Source: Nakamurella deserti (GTDB lineage Bacteria > Actinomycetota > Actinomycetes > Mycobacteriales > Nakamurellaceae). Taken from it: a DNA stretch of 64,000 nucleotides. Location of the stretch: contig NZ_QCXS01000003.1 in NCBI RefSeq assembly GCF_003260015.1, positions 62,001 to 126,000 on the forward strand. Reading direction: 5' to 3'. Of this stretch, positions 38,098 through 53,534 are shown piece after piece. The notes under the pieces were generated by a model, which searched no databases, was not told where the DNA came from, and saw nothing but the letters and a program-made list of their open reading frames with translations. Position numbers and translations under genes: made by a program. Numbering within the stretch: the stretch's first letter is position 1; every line of letters begins with the position of its first letter.

Positions 38098-38748
38098 TCA
38101 GGCGGGACCGAGCAGGTCCGCGGGGATCGGCACCGCACCCCCCGCGGCGGGCCGCAGCACCCGCCACGGCGACAGGTACTGCTCGTCGGCCAGGGCCGCG
38201 TACATCGTCGCCGTCCGGCGCTGCAGGCCGCCGTCGGATTCGAAGTTGTCCAGCGCCCGGTCGGCGGACTCGTCGGCCCGGCGCAACGCTCGCGCCCGGG
38301 CGACCGCGGGCTCGACGTCGAGCAGGATCTGCAGGTCCGGGACCGGCACCCCGAACCGCTCGACCTCGAGCTCGCGGACCCAGGACGGGAAGTCGTTCGG
38401 GGCGGTCGGCGCCCCCAGCCGCGCCGCACCGTACGCCGCGTTGGATGCGACGTAGCGGTCGAGCAGCACGATGTCGTTGCCGGCGAGCAGGTCGCGGATC
38501 TCGTCGGCGGCGTCCCGGCGGTCCAGCGCGAACAGCAGCGCGGTCCCGTGGACGGAGTCCGAGAGGTCGCCCATCCTGCCGTACAGGGCGTCCCTGACGA
38601 GCTCGGCGTAGACGCTGTCGGTGTACCGGGGGAACGCCAGCTGCGCGACGCGGCGACCCTGCGCCTTCCACTTCGCGCTCAGCGACGCGGTGAGCGTCGC
38701 CTTGCCCGAACCGTCGAGCCCCTCGATCACGAGCAGCCTGCCGACCAC
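38098..38748 (-). CDS. tmk: Thymidylate kinase
   Basis: dTMP kinase of 216 residues, making dTDP for DNA synthesis. The P loop is IEGLDGSGKATLT, with Lys16. ALDRRDAADEI and VLLDRYVASNAAYGAARL form the DRY/substrate region, and PDLQILLDVEPAVARARALRR the lid helix. I prefer GTG at 38748, with AAGGGG 6 nt upstream, over a GTG five codons earlier. Length and the neighbours mtrA and ahcY match mycobacterial tmk. A true DRxYxS pattern (DRYVAS) supports thymidylate rather than another nucleoside kinase. Confidence 0.94.
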   Translation of the reverse strand: MVGRLLVIEGLDGSGKATLTASLSAKWKAQGRRVAQLAFPRYTDSVYAELVRDALYGRMGDLSDSVHGTALLFALDRRDAADEIRDLLAGNDIVLLDRYVASNAAYGAARLGAPTAPNDFPSWVRELEVERFGVPVPDLQILLDVEPAVARARALRRADESADRALDNFESDGGLQRRTATMYAALADEQYLSPWRVLRPAAGGAVPIPADLLGPA

Positions 38749-38813
38749 GGATCCCCTTCCCACCCGGCGCGCGGCATCATCCGCGCGCCGTCCCGGACGT
38801 CAGTGGTGCAGGC

Positions 38814-40319
<1,506 letters not shown>

Positions 40320-40608
40320 GGAACTCCTCTGGAACGGCACGGGGCGCGGACGGCATCGCCGCTCGGGTCGCGGGACCTGCGGGAGGCCCCGTCGTCGGAC
40401 CGATCGGGCGCGCGGCACCCGGGTCGATCCCCGCTGAGATTACCCGCTGGGCAAGGCCCGGCCGCAGCCGTGGCGGCACGCACGCCCCATCCTCGTCGGC
40501 AGGGCGGGGCCGGCGTCGGATCCCCGTCGAGGGCGCCGGGTAGAACTGCGGGGACGGGCACCGGTCGCAGAACGCGCGACGACGGCGGCCCGGACGGAGG
40601 GTGCGCGG

Positions 40609-41382
40609 ATGCCGGTGCTGATCGGAACGTCGGGCTGGCAGTACAACGACTGGGCGTGGCGCTTCCACCAGGGGGTTCCCAAGCGGCGCTGGTTCGAGCA
40701 CACCATGACCTGGTTCCGCACCACCGAGCTCAACGTCAGCTTCTACCGGCTGCCCCCACTGACGACGTTCCAGGGCTGGCGGGCGCGCAGCCCCGACGAC
40801 GCGATCATCACGGTGAAGGCGTCGCGCTACCTGACCCACATCAAGAAGCTGGCCGAGCCGGAGGAGCCGGTGGCCCGGCTGATGGGCCGCGCCGAGGGAC
40901 TCGGACCGAAGCTCGGGCCGATCCTGGTGCAGCTGCCGCCGACGCTGCAGGTCGACGTCGGCGCGCTGGCCCGCACGCTCGACGCGTTCCCGGCCGGCAC
41001 CCGCGTCGCCGTCGAGGTGCGCCACGAGAGCTGGTGGATCGACGAGGTGCGGCAGCTGCTGGAGGAACGTCGGGCCTGCTGGGTGTGGGTGGACCGCGGT
41101 GGGCAGCCGTGGGGCCCGCTGTGGCGCACCACCGACTGGGGTTATCTGCGGCTGCACTGGGGTGACGCCGACCCGGCACCGAACTACCACCGGCACAGCC
41201 TGGCCGCCTGGGTACGCCGCTGGGTCGACGTCAGCGAGGACTGGCAGGACTTCTTCGTCTACTTCAACAACGACGGCCGGTGCGCGGCGGTGGACAACGC
41301 GATCACCTTCGCCGAGGAGGTGCGGTGGGCGGGCCGGACGGCGTCGCGGGTGCCGGGCATCCGGCCCGACAGCTGGAGCTGA
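40609..41382 (+). CDS. DUF72 (YecE-like) TIM-barrel protein
   Basis: A 257-residue DUF72 family protein. The signature begins at once: VLIGTSGWQYNDWAWRFHQGVPKRRWFEHTMTWFRTTELNVSFYRLPP. FTVKAS-like ITVKASRYLTHIKKL, LGPILVQLPP and AVEVRHESWW follow, and YFNNDGRCAAVDNA is the closing motif. The fold is a TIM barrel with an unassigned activity. ACGGAGG precedes the ATG at 40609. It is divergent from ahcY and stands alone on the plus strand. Confidence 0.93.
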   Translation: MPVLIGTSGWQYNDWAWRFHQGVPKRRWFEHTMTWFRTTELNVSFYRLPPLTTFQGWRARSPDDAIITVKASRYLTHIKKLAEPEEPVARLMGRAEGLGPKLGPILVQLPPTLQVDVGALARTLDAFPAGTRVAVEVRHESWWIDEVRQLLEERRACWVWVDRGGQPWGPLWRTTDWGYLRLHWGDADPAPNYHRHSLAAWVRRWVDVSEDWQDFFVYFNNDGRCAAVDNAITFAEEVRWAGRTASRVPGIRPDSWS

Positions 41383-41416
41383 CACCCGCCGCCGGACCCC
41401 GTTCCGACCCGGGCGG

Positions 41417-42388
41417 TCAGCCCAACGGGAGCGCGCCGGCGCCGAGGCCCACGACGGTGCCGGTCAGGGTGCCCTCGCCGAAGAGCTCGACGACGCACTG
41501 CGGCAACGGGATGTAGGTGCGGACGGCGTTGCCGGCCGGGTCGACGGCGTCGATCTCGCGGATCGAGGCCGGGAACAGCGAGACCGCGCTGACCTGCAGG
41601 CGGCCGCCGAACGTGGGGTCCGATGCGCCGGTGACCGCCGCGGCCAGATCGGTGCAGGCGGCGGCGAGGGTGTCGTCGTCGGGCATCCCGGTGAAACGCT
41701 GCGCCTCGTCGAAGACGGACCGGATGCGGAACGACGCGAGGACCTCGATGCGGTGCGGCTGGTCGCACGTCAGCGTGACCGGCCCCCAGGCGTTGGTGGC
41801 GGCCTGCACACAGCTGCTCAACCGGCTCGGCGGCGCCGCGGCGTCGGTGCCACGCAGGCTGCCGGTGACCGGCTGCCGGTCCGGGGCGACCAGGATGCAG
41901 GCGGCCCACCCCCGGGTCGGGGTGCGTTCCGACGGCGGCGCGGCCAGGAGCTGACTGTCGACCACCGGGCTCGTCGGGTTCCAGAACGCCGCGCCCGGCA
42001 GGTCCGCCGGGTGCACCCATTCCGTCTGCGCCGCCGCGCATCCCGCGGTGCTGACCTGACCGCCGCCGCCGAACGGGTAGGCCGCGACGGACCGGAAGTC
42101 GCCGACGCCCTCCGGGATCGTCCCGGCGGGCCAGGTCTGCAGCACCTCCGCGTGGTGCGGAGCCCCGCACGGCACCACCGACACCGATGTGCGCGTCAGG
42201 TCCAGACAGCTGCCGACCGGCGGCGGCGGCGGCAGCGGTCGCGCGGTCGGGGTGCCGGGCACGCCCCGGTCGAGCGCGGCCGAGGCAACCAGGACGAGGA
42301 CGACGGCGGCGGCCAGGATCAGGACGCCGAGCCCGCGGCGCCCGCCGGCGGGTCGAACCGGGGCCTGCACGGTGAGCGTCGGCGCCAT
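41417..42388 (-). CDS. Membrane-anchored septum-formation-domain protein
   Basis: A 323-residue protein with one N-terminal transmembrane anchor (about 19-39, GLGVLILAAAVVLVLVASAAL), a Pro-rich linker and two copies of the septum-formation repeat. The copies are GSCLDLTRTSVSVVPCGAPHHAEVLQTW (about 58-85) and SCVQAATNAWGPVTLTCDQPHRIEVLASF (about 190-218), each with the C-x-PH-x-EV core. Six or more Cys suggest disulfides outside the cell. The family name comes from proteins linked to septation; no function is proven for this one. The ATG has TACCCT exactly 7 nt upstream. It is divergent from the DIP1984-like gene. Confidence 0.8.
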   Translation of the reverse strand: MAPTLTVQAPVRPAGGRRGLGVLILAAAVVLVLVASAALDRGVPGTPTARPLPPPPPVGSCLDLTRTSVSVVPCGAPHHAEVLQTWPAGTIPEGVGDFRSVAAYPFGGGGQVSTAGCAAAQTEWVHPADLPGAAFWNPTSPVVDSQLLAAPPSERTPTRGWAACILVAPDRQPVTGSLRGTDAAAPPSRLSSCVQAATNAWGPVTLTCDQPHRIEVLASFRIRSVFDEAQRFTGMPDDDTLAAACTDLAAAVTGASDPTFGGRLQVSAVSLFPASIREIDAVDPAGNAVRTYIPLPQCVVELFGEGTLTGTVVGLGAGALPLG

Positions 42389-42492
42389 GCGGCCGAGGGT
42401 ACGTCGGCGCGCCCCGCACCCGCCGGGAGCCGTTCCGGGGGCGTCCGCACCACCGGCGGCCGGTGCCGGTGGGCGGTGGCATCATGGGCGCG
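42389..42492. promoter_or_regulatory. Divergent leaderless promoters
   Basis: Minus strand: TACCCT (42401-42396), 7 nt, ATG 42388. Plus strand: CATCAT (42480-42485), 7 nt, GTG 42493. The second hexamer is weaker. Confidence 0.45.
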
Positions 42493-42966
42493 GTGAAGCT
42501 CGCCGAGGCCCTGATGATCAGGGCGGACCTGCAGCGCCGCGTCGACCAGCTGCGGTCGCGGATCGTGGCCAACGCCCGGTTCCAGGAGGGCGAGGAACCG
42601 TCCGAGGACGCCGCAGCGTTGATCGTCGAGGTGTCGGCGCTGCTCGACCGCATCGAGTCGCTGGTGGTCGCGGTCAACCTGACCAACGCCGCCACCCGGA
42701 TCGGCGACGGCCGCACGATGACCGCCGCGCTGGCCCACCGCGAGACCCTGCGGTCCCGGCACTCGGTGCTGACCTCCGCCGCCAACGCCGCCCACGGCGC
42801 CGACGGCGGCTACCGGCAGATGCGCAGCGAGCTCCGGCAGATCTCCGCGCTCCCGGTGGCCGAGCTGCGCCGGCGCGCCGACGACACCGCCCGCGACCTG
42901 CGTGAGCTGGACGTGCAGATCCAGCGGACCAACTGGGAGGTCGACCTGCGGGAGGAAGACGCGTGA
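42493..42966 (+). CDS. DIP1984 family protein
   Basis: A 157-residue, highly helical protein of the DIP1984 family. It starts MKLAEALMIRADLQRRVDQLRSRI, the conserved family opening, and continues with FQEGEEPSEDAAALI and LVVAVNLTNAAT (the NLTN motif). REELDVQIQRTNWEVDLRE-type sequence closes it. It is predicted to form coiled coils. No function is established. I chose GTG 42493 over the ATG three codons earlier because MKLAEAL is the conserved start and a -10-like CATCAT lies 7 nt upstream. Confidence 0.85.
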   Translation: MKLAEALMIRADLQRRVDQLRSRIVANARFQEGEEPSEDAAALIVEVSALLDRIESLVVAVNLTNAATRIGDGRTMTAALAHRETLRSRHSVLTSAANAAHGADGGYRQMRSELRQISALPVAELRRRADDTARDLRELDVQIQRTNWEVDLREEDA

Positions 42967-43180
42967 CGAGTCGGTAGACGCGTCCGGAGCGAGCACGAAC
43001 CGAGGTCGGCGGGACATCCGGCCACTTGTCGGCGCCGGGGCGGCGTCATCTCCGCACGATGCAAGCCCCGCACGCCGCACAGGTGACGATCCATCGAGGA
43101 CGTCTCATCACCGTGTGCTGGCCGGCGGCGTCGAGGGTGGGTTCGGGGACCTCGTCAGGCGCGGAACGCCCGGTGCGACC

Positions 43181-44026
43181 TCAGCCGAGGGCGGCGCGGA
43201 CCTCGTCGATCGTGCGCCGGGCCGCGTCGCGCAACCCGGCGACCGACGGCCCGCCGCCCAGGATCTCGCGGCTGCTGCTGGGCAGCACCGCGCCGAGGTC
43301 ATCGCCGAAGACGGTGCGCAGGTCGGCGGCGGTGGCCCCCTGGGCGCCGATGCCCGGCGCCAGCAGCGGTCCGTTGACGCGGCCCAGGTGCACGCCCGTC
43401 TCGCCGACGGTGGCCCCGACGACGAGCCCGACCGAACCCAGCGGGGCGGCGCCCGCGTTGCGCGCGGCCGCGGCGTCGGCGATCTGCTGGGCGACCAGCA
43501 CTCCCCCGGCGCCCGCCGCGTGCTGCACCTGCGGGCCCTCCGGGTTGGACGTCAGGGCCAGGACGAAGACACCGCGGCCGGTCTCGGCGGCCAGATCCAG
43601 GGCGGGGTCCAGCGACCCGAACCCGAGGTAGGGCGACACCGTGATGGCGTCGGCGGCCAACGGCGCCCCGTCGGCGAGGTAGGCCTGCGCGTAGGCACCC
43701 ATCGTGGAGCCGATGTCGCCCCGCTTCACGTCCAGCAACGTCAGCGCGCCGGCGTCGGCCGCGGCGGCCAGCACCTTCTCCAGCACCGCGACACCGGCGC
43801 TGCCGAAGACCTCGAAGAACGCCGACTGCGGCTTGAGCACGGCGACCTCGGCGCCGAGCGCCTCCACCGTGGTCATCGCGAACCGCTCGAGACCGGCGAC
43901 CGTGACGGGCAGGTCCCAGGCCGACAACAGCGCGCGGTGCGGGTCGATGCCCGCGCACAGCGGCCCCCGCTCACGCATCGCGGCGGCCAGCCGCTCGCCG
44001 AACGGTGTTCCGGAAGCGGCGGTCAT
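43181..44026 (-). CDS. pyrF: Orotidine 5'-phosphate decarboxylase, type 2
   Basis: Final step of UMP synthesis: decarboxylates OMP. Length is 281 residues. LCAGIDPHRALL opens the barrel. The catalytic LLDVKRGDIGSTM carries the Asp-Lys-x-Asp tetrad of the type 2 (mycobacterial) branch, and LAPGIGAQGAT binds phosphate near the end. It is the last gene of the pyr operon, 61 bp after pyrD. In mycobacteria and Streptomyces mihF and gmk usually follow, but here the next gene is convergent and unrelated. Confidence 0.96.
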   Translation of the reverse strand: MTAASGTPFGERLAAAMRERGPLCAGIDPHRALLSAWDLPVTVAGLERFAMTTVEALGAEVAVLKPQSAFFEVFGSAGVAVLEKVLAAAADAGALTLLDVKRGDIGSTMGAYAQAYLADGAPLAADAITVSPYLGFGSLDPALDLAAETGRGVFVLALTSNPEGPQVQHAAGAGGVLVAQQIADAAAARNAGAAPLGSVGLVVGATVGETGVHLGRVNGPLLAPGIGAQGATAADLRTVFGDDLGAVLPSSSREILGGGPSVAGLRDAARRTIDEVRAALG

Positions 44027-44087
44027 CGACGGTCCTGCTCTCTGTTCGGGCGGCCGCGGGTCCGGGCCGCACGGGGTGCGGGTGGTC

Positions 44088-45145
44088 TCAGTCGCGGGCG
44101 GCGACGGCGGTGTTGATCGCGCGGACCAGCCCCGGCCCGCGGTAGATCAGCCCGGTGTAGATCTGCAGCAGAGACGCCCCGGCGTCCAGCATGGCCAGCC
44201 CGTCGTCGGCGCTCATGATGCCGCCGACGCCGATCACCGGCAGGTCGGTGTGGCCGGTCACGAACCGCACCACCTCGCGGGCCCGGACGGTCAGCGGGGC
44301 GCCAGAGAGGCCACCGGGCTCCCCCGCGGGCACCAGGTCGCGGGCGACGATGCCGTCGCGGCCGACGGTGGTGTTGGTCGCGATGACGCCGGCCACCCCG
44401 GTGTCGGCGCAGACCTGGAGCACCTCGCCGATCGCGGAGTCCGACAGGTCCGGGGCGATCTTGACCAGGATCGGCACCGGGCGGCCACCGTCACCGGCCA
44501 GGTCGGCCGCCTCGCCGGTCAGCGCACCGAGGAGCTCGGTGAGCGGCCGCTTCTCCTGCAGGGCTCGCAGTCCCAGGGTGTTGGGCGAGGACACGTTGAC
44601 CGCGATGTAGTCGGCGTAGGCGTGCAACATCCGCAGCGACGTCAGGTAGTCCTCGACCGCCCCGTGCACCGGGGTGACCTTGGACTTGCCGATGGAGATG
44701 CCGAGCGGCGTGGGCAGCGGCCCCACGTCGTCCAGGCGGGCGGCGAGCCGGCGCGCGCCGGCGTTGTTGAACCCCATCCGGTTGACCACGCCCTGCGAGC
44801 CGACCAGCCGGAACAGCCGCGGCCGTTCGTTGCCCGGCTGCGGGTGCGCGGTCACGGTGCCGACCTCGGTGAACCCGAAACCCAGTGCGGGCCAGGCGTT
44901 CAGCGCGCTGCCGTCCTTGTCCATCCCGGCGGCCACCCCGACCACGGACGGGAAGGTCACGCCGAACACCCGGCGCGGAGACCGATCGGCCGACAGCAGC
45001 CGCTGCACGGCCGCGCGGGCCCGCGGGCGCCGGCCGATGGCGTGCAGGGCGTGCAGCGTGCGGTGGTGGGCCAGCTCGGCGTCGCCGCGGCCGAGCCGGA
45101 ACAGCACCGGCCGGACCGCCGCGGTGTAACCGCGCTCGAGGACGG

Positions 45146-45149
<4 letters not shown>
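44088..45149 (-). CDS. pyrD: Dihydroorotate dehydrogenase (quinone), class 2
   Basis: Membrane-associated flavoenzyme that oxidises dihydroorotate and passes electrons to quinone. Length is 353 residues. The N-terminal helices (1-45) are the class 2 quinone-tunnel module. [49 protein letters not shown], and [15 protein letters not shown] with the catalytic Ser follow. [34 protein letters not shown] binds FMN phosphate. The GTG start overlaps the carB stop (GTGA), so the two are co-translated. Confidence 0.96.
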
Positions 45150-48517
<3,368 letters not shown>

Positions 48518-48521
48518 CTGC

Positions 48522-49681
<1,160 letters not shown>

Positions 49682-49685
<4 letters not shown>

Positions 49686-50200
49686 GTGGTTGCTCCCGGG
49701 GTGGTGCGGAAAAGTCGTGCGGCGGCGGCGATCCAGTCGACCTGGGCGTCCGGGTCGTCGGTGCGCACACCGGTGTCGACGTCGGTGTCGCCCCATCGCC
49801 AGGTGATCAGCAGGATGCCGTCGGCCAGGCCCATCACCTTGCCGGCGACGCCCGGCGCGGTGCCGACGGCGACGAGGTCGGCCTGCGGGATCCAGAGGGC
49901 GGACTCGCCCACCCGGTCGACGAGGATGCCGTCGGAGGACAGCTCGAGCGTCGCCTTGGCGCGGCGGCCCACGGTCTGGACGACGATGCGCTCCTGCCAG
50001 CGGCCGGAGACGGTGGTGGACACGTAGATGCCGGACAGCGGCGGAGCCAGTGGCGTACCGGAGATCTCGGGCACCGCGCGCAGGGCCGGGAAGCCGGACT
50101 GCCGGTTGCCGCGGCGGCGCCACCCCAGGTAGAGCAGGGCGCCGAGACCGACGCACAGCGCGACCATGGCGAGCGTGAGCCACAGACGGGGCCAGTCCAT
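49682..50200 (-). CDS. Membrane-anchored protein between pyrC and carA (Rv1382-like)
   Basis: A 172-residue protein with a single N-terminal transmembrane helix (about 4-26, [23 protein letters not shown]) and a cytosolic beta-rich domain resembling the PH-like fold. [60 protein letters not shown] is its core. The same gene lies between pyrC and carA in mycobacteria (Rv1382). Its start is 1 nt after the pyrC stop and its stop overlaps the carA ATG, so it is made with the enzymes. Function is unknown; a link to pyrimidine flux at the membrane is only a guess. Confidence 0.85.
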
Positions 50201-50201
50201 G

Positions 50202-51542
50202 TCAGCTCCGTCCGGCCGGAGTCGTGGCCGCGGCTGCGGTCGGATCCTGCAGTCGGCCGTCGAGCACGGTCGGGCGACCGCGCAGGAAGGTGGCGACGAC
50301 CCGCGCCGGCAGCACGTGGCCCTCGAACGGCGTGTTCGCCGACAGGCTGGCGAGCTCCGCGCCCCGGACGGTCCACTCGGCGGCCGGGTCGACCAGCGTC
50401 AGGTTGGCCGGCTCCCCCACCGCGACCGGGCGTCCGTGGTCGACGAGACCGCCGATGGCGGCGGGGTTCTCGCTCATCACCCGGGCGACGCCGCGCCAGT
50501 CCAGCAGCCCGGGGTTCACCATGGTGTCGACGACGACCGACAGCGCGGTCTGCAGCCCGAGCATCCCTGGGCTCGCCTGGTCCCACTCGCACTCCTTGTG
50601 CTGCGGGGCGTGCGGGGCGTGGTCGGTGGCGACGATGTCGATGGTGCCGTCGGCCAGACCGCGCCGCACCGCCTCGACGTCACTCGCGGTGCGCAGTGGC
50701 GGGTTGACCTTGAAGACCGGGTCGTAGTCCTCGGCGAGGGTGTCGGTCAGCACCAGGTGGTGCGGGGTGACCTCGGCGGTGACCCGGGTGCCGCGCGCCT
50801 TGGCCGCGGCGATCACCGCCACGGAACCGGCGGTGGACAGGTGGCAGACGTGCAGCCGGGAGTCGACGTGGTCGGTGAGCAGGCAGTCCCGGGCGATGAT
50901 CGCCTCCTCGGCGACGGCCGGCCAGCCGACCATGCCGAGGCGGGCGGATACGTCACCTTCGTGCATCTGCGCACCGACGGTGAGCCGCGGCTCCTGGGCG
51001 TGCTGGGCGATGACCCCGCCGAACGTCTTCACGTACTCGAGCGACCGGCGCATCAGCAACGGGTCGGAGACGCAGTCGCCGTCGTCGGAGAACACCCGGA
51101 CGTTCGCCGCCGAGTCGGCCATCGCGGCGAGCTCGGCGAGCCGCTCCCCGCGACGTCCGACGGTCACCGCGCCGATGGGCTGCACGTCGACCAGGCCGAC
51201 GGCCTGCCCGAGCCGGAAGACCTGCTCGACCACGCCGGCGGTGTCGGCGGTGGGATCGGTGTTGGGCATCGCGAAGACGGCGGTGTAACCGCCCAGAGCG
51301 GCGGCGCGCGAACCGGTCTCGACCGTCTCGGCGTCCTCCCGGCCCGGCTCGCGCAGGTGGGTGTGCAGGTCGACCAGGCCCGGCAGCAGCACCGTGCCCG
51401 CGCCGTCGACCCGCAGGGCGTCGGCGTCGGCACCGGCCGCGGCGTCGGCGCCGATGGCGGCGACGACCCCGTCGGCCAGCAGCACGTCGACGGCCTCGCC
51501 ACCGTACGGGCGGGTGCCGGTGATCAGGACGGTGCCGCTCAT
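50202..51542 (-). CDS. pyrC: Dihydroorotase
   Basis: Closes N-carbamoyl-aspartate to dihydroorotate. Length is 446 residues, class I type. The metal site is seen in [24 protein letters not shown], with the HxH pair near residue 61. The downstream metal His residues are in [12 protein letters not shown] and TPHHLVLTD, and the catalytic Asp is in [13 protein letters not shown]. The ATG overlaps the pyrB stop (ATGA at 51542-51539), and the next gene begins 1 nt after its stop. The operon arrangement is that of mycobacteria. Confidence 0.97.
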   Translation of the reverse strand: MSGTVLITGTRPYGGEAVDVLLADGVVAAIGADAAAGADADALRVDGAGTVLLPGLVDLHTHLREPGREDAETVETGSRAAALGGYTAVFAMPNTDPTADTAGVVEQVFRLGQAVGLVDVQPIGAVTVGRRGERLAELAAMADSAANVRVFSDDGDCVSDPLLMRRSLEYVKTFGGVIAQHAQEPRLTVGAQMHEGDVSARLGMVGWPAVAEEAIIARDCLLTDHVDSRLHVCHLSTAGSVAVIAAAKARGTRVTAEVTPHHLVLTDTLAEDYDPVFKVNPPLRTASDVEAVRRGLADGTIDIVATDHAPHAPQHKECEWDQASPGMLGLQTALSVVVDTMVNPGLLDWRGVARVMSENPAAIGGLVDHGRPVAVGEPANLTLVDPAAEWTVRGAELASLSANTPFEGHVLPARVVATFLRGRPTVLDGRLQDPTAAAATTPAGRS

Positions 51543-52885
51543 ACGCCTGCTCCTTCGTTGGCCAGCAGCGTGTACAGCACGGCCATCCGCACCGTCACAC
51601 CGTTGGCGACCTGCTCGACGATGACCGAGTTCGGCCCGTCGGCGACGTCGTGGGCGATCTCCATGCCACGGTTCATCGGGCCGGGGTGCAGCACGATGCC
51701 GTGTCCGGCGATGAGGTCGCGGCGGCGGGCGTCCAGGCCGTAGCGGCGGCTGTACTCCCGCTCGGTCGGGAAGAACGCGCCGCCCATCCGCTCGCGCTGG
51801 ACGCGCAACATCATCACCGCATCGGCGCCCCTGAGCGCCCGGTCCAGGTCGTAGTCGACCTGGGCGGGCCAGGCGGCCACTCCGACCGGCAGCAGCGTCG
51901 GCGGCGCCACCAGGGTGACGTCGGCACCGAGCGTGGACAGCAGCAGCACGTTGGACCGGGCCACCCGGGAGTGCAGCACGTCACCGACGACGACGATCCG
52001 GCGGCCGGCCAGGTCACCGAGGTGGCGGCGCAGCGTGTAGGCGTCCAGCAGCGCCTGGGTGGGGTGCTCGTGGGTGCCGTCGCCGGCGTTGACGACGTGA
52101 CCCTCGACCCAGTTCGACAGCCGCTGCGGCGCGCCCGACGACGAGTGCCGGCAGACGACGATGTCGGCGCCCATGGCCTGCAGCGTCCAGGCGGTGTCCT
52201 TCAGCGACTCGCCCTTGGACACCGAGGAGCCCTTGGCGGAGAAGTTGATGACGTCCGCGGACAGCCGCTTGGCCGCGACCTCGAACGAGATCCGGGTGCG
52301 GGTCGAGTCCTCGTAGAACAGGTTGACCACCGTGCGGCCGCGCAGCGTCGGCAGTTTGCGGATCTCCCGGCCGGCGATGGCCTGGTCGATCCGCTGCGCC
52401 GTGTCGAGCAGGTGCTCGACGGCGTCCCGGGACAGTTGCCCCGCCGAGAGCAGGTGCCGCGGCATCGACGGGGCCACCCGGTCCGGGGACGCCGTCGTCA
52501 GATCGCCGGGGTTCGCGGCGTTCGTGCCGTGGTGCCCGGCGCCCGCGGTGTCGGTAGCGGTGTCGGCGCCGGCCACCGCACTCACGGAGTCGGGAATCCC
52601 GGCGCTGGCGTGGTTCGCGCTGCTCACGGTGCTGCTGTGGTTCGCGGTGTTCCCGGTGCGCGTCGGGTTCGTGCTGCTGTGGTTCGCGGTGTTCCCGGTG
52701 CGCGTCGGGTTCGCGCTGCTCACGGTGCTGCTGTGGTTCGCGGTGTTCCCGGTGCCGGTCGGGTTCGCGCTGCTCACGGTGCCGGTCGGGTTCGCGCTGC
52801 TCACGGTGCCGGTCGGGTTCGCGCTGCTCACGGTGCCCGTCGGGTTCGCGCTGCTCACGGTGCCGGTCGGGTTCGCGCCGCTCAC
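51539..52885 (-). CDS. pyrB: Aspartate carbamoyltransferase with repeat-built N-terminal extension
   Basis: Joins carbamoyl phosphate and aspartate, the committed step of pyrimidine synthesis. The catalytic core starts at [19 protein letters not shown] (residue 142) and has the carbamoyl-phosphate motif [15 protein letters not shown], then [16 protein letters not shown] and [11 protein letters not shown]. The core is about 308 residues, normal in size. In front are 140 extra residues, rich in Asn, Thr and Ser, built of ANPTGTVSS and [12 protein letters not shown] repeats. GTG 52885 overlaps the pyrR stop (GTGA), which is the usual coupled start of pyrB, so the extension is probably translated. 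ATG 52465 would give a normal-length enzyme but has no ribosome binding site. Confidence 0.93.
   Translation of the reverse strand: MSGANPTGTVSSANPTGTVSSANPTGTVSSANPTGTVSSANPTGTGNTANHSSTVSSANPTRTGNTANHSSTNPTRTGNTANHSSTVSSANHASAGIPDSVSAVAGADTATDTAGAGHHGTNAANPGDLTTASPDRVAPSMPRHLLSAGQLSRDAVEHLLDTAQRIDQAIAGREIRKLPTLRGRTVVNLFYEDSTRTRISFEVAAKRLSADVINFSAKGSSVSKGESLKDTAWTLQAMGADIVVCRHSSSGAPQRLSNWVEGHVVNAGDGTHEHPTQALLDAYTLRRHLGDLAGRRIVVVGDVLHSRVARSNVLLLSTLGADVTLVAPPTLLPVGVAAWPAQVDYDLDRALRGADAVMMLRVQRERMGGAFFPTEREYSRRYGLDARRRDLIAGHGIVLHPGPMNRGMEIAHDVADGPNSVIVEQVANGVTVRMAVLYTLLANEGAGV
52466..52880 (-). repeat. In-frame 27-bp minisatellite at the front of pyrB
   Basis: Units of 27 bp (plus strand GGTGCCGGTCGGGTTCGCGC then TGCTCAC) recur head to tail from about 52745 to 52880. 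A second, longer module follows down to about 52600. All periods keep the reading frame. The last 30-40 codons before the enzyme core are non-repetitive. Confidence 0.88.
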
Positions 52886-53490
52886 GGGGCCCTCCGCAGC
52901 TCGACCGCGTCGCGGCCGTCCACCTCGGTGAACCGCACGGCGACGTCGTCGCCCAGCGCGGTGGGGATGTTCTTGCCGACGTAGTCCGCGCGCAGCGGCA
53001 GTTGCCGGTGCCCCCGGTCGACCAGCACGGCGAGCTGCACCTGGGCCGGCCGGCCGTGGTCGCGCAGCGCGTCCAGGGCGGCGCGCACGGTACGACCGGA
53101 GAACAGCACGTCGTCGACGAGCACCACGATGCGCTCGTCGATGCCGCCGCCGGGGATGACGGTTGCCTCCAGCGCCCGGGGCGCCCGGCGCCGCAGGTCG
53201 TCCCGGTAGAGGGTGATGTCGAGTGAGCCCGCGGTGAAGGGGCGGCCGGCGAAGGTGCTCAACCGGGCGGCGAGCCGGTCGGCGAGCACGGTGCCGCGGG
53301 TGGGGATGCCCAGCAGGACGACCTCGCCGGCGTCGGCGGCCTCGCCGGTCCGCTCCAGGATCTGGTGGGCGATGCGATCCACGATCCGGGTGATGTCCGC
53401 ACCGGTCAGGAGTTCACGAATGGCTGAAACTTCGGTGGGCCCCGCGTCGGGGGCGCTCACCGGCTGTGCCGGTTGTGGGCGCGTTGACAC
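52882..53490 (-). CDS. pyrR: Pyrimidine operon regulator PyrR
   Basis: RNA-binding regulator with a uracil phosphoribosyltransferase fold, 202 residues. [23 protein letters not shown] opens the conserved part at about residue 27 after a Pro-rich N-terminus. The PRPP loop is [45 protein letters not shown] is the RNA-binding face. UMP-bound PyrR binds pyr mRNA to lower expression. The GTG has AAGGAGG upstream, which lies in a predicted PyrR-binding hairpin, so PyrR probably controls its own operon at translation. Confidence 0.95.
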   Translation of the reverse strand: MSTRPQPAQPVSAPDAGPTEVSAIRELLTGADITRIVDRIAHQILERTGEAADAGEVVLLGIPTRGTVLADRLAARLSTFAGRPFTAGSLDITLYRDDLRRRAPRALEATVIPGGGIDERIVVLVDDVLFSGRTVRAALDALRDHGRPAQVQLAVLVDRGHRQLPLRADYVGKNIPTALGDDVAVRFTEVDGRDAVELRRAP

Positions 53491-53501
53491 CTACTCCGAC
53501 C

Positions 53502-53534
53502 TCCTTACCCGCCTCACGGGACGGCCTTAAAGGA
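53502..53534 (-). promoter_or_regulatory. PyrR-binding hairpin masking the pyrR ribosome binding site
   Basis: The minus-strand RNA has GUCCCGUGAGGC (53522-53511), which fits the PyrR-binding loop consensus UCCNGNGAGGY. Its flanks UCCUUUA (53534-53528) and UAAGGA (53507-53502) pair, and the second contains part of the AAGGAGG ribosome binding site. A TAGACT hexamer at 53575-53570 is a likely -10 element, giving a leader of about 70 nt. The layout matches translational control known in Mycobacterium smegmatis. Confidence 0.75.

Noticed and set aside
40320-40608. SAH riboswitch before ahcY
   Set aside because: I searched the minus strand by eye for the GAGG-x-GC-x-CUGC core and its pairing partner and did not find it.
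52466-52880. Membrane protein on the plus strand across the pyrB repeats
   Set aside because: The plus-strand frame reads as hydrophobic FALLTVPVG repeats only because it is the complement of the in-frame pyrB repeats. It has no start site and lies antisense to an essential gene.
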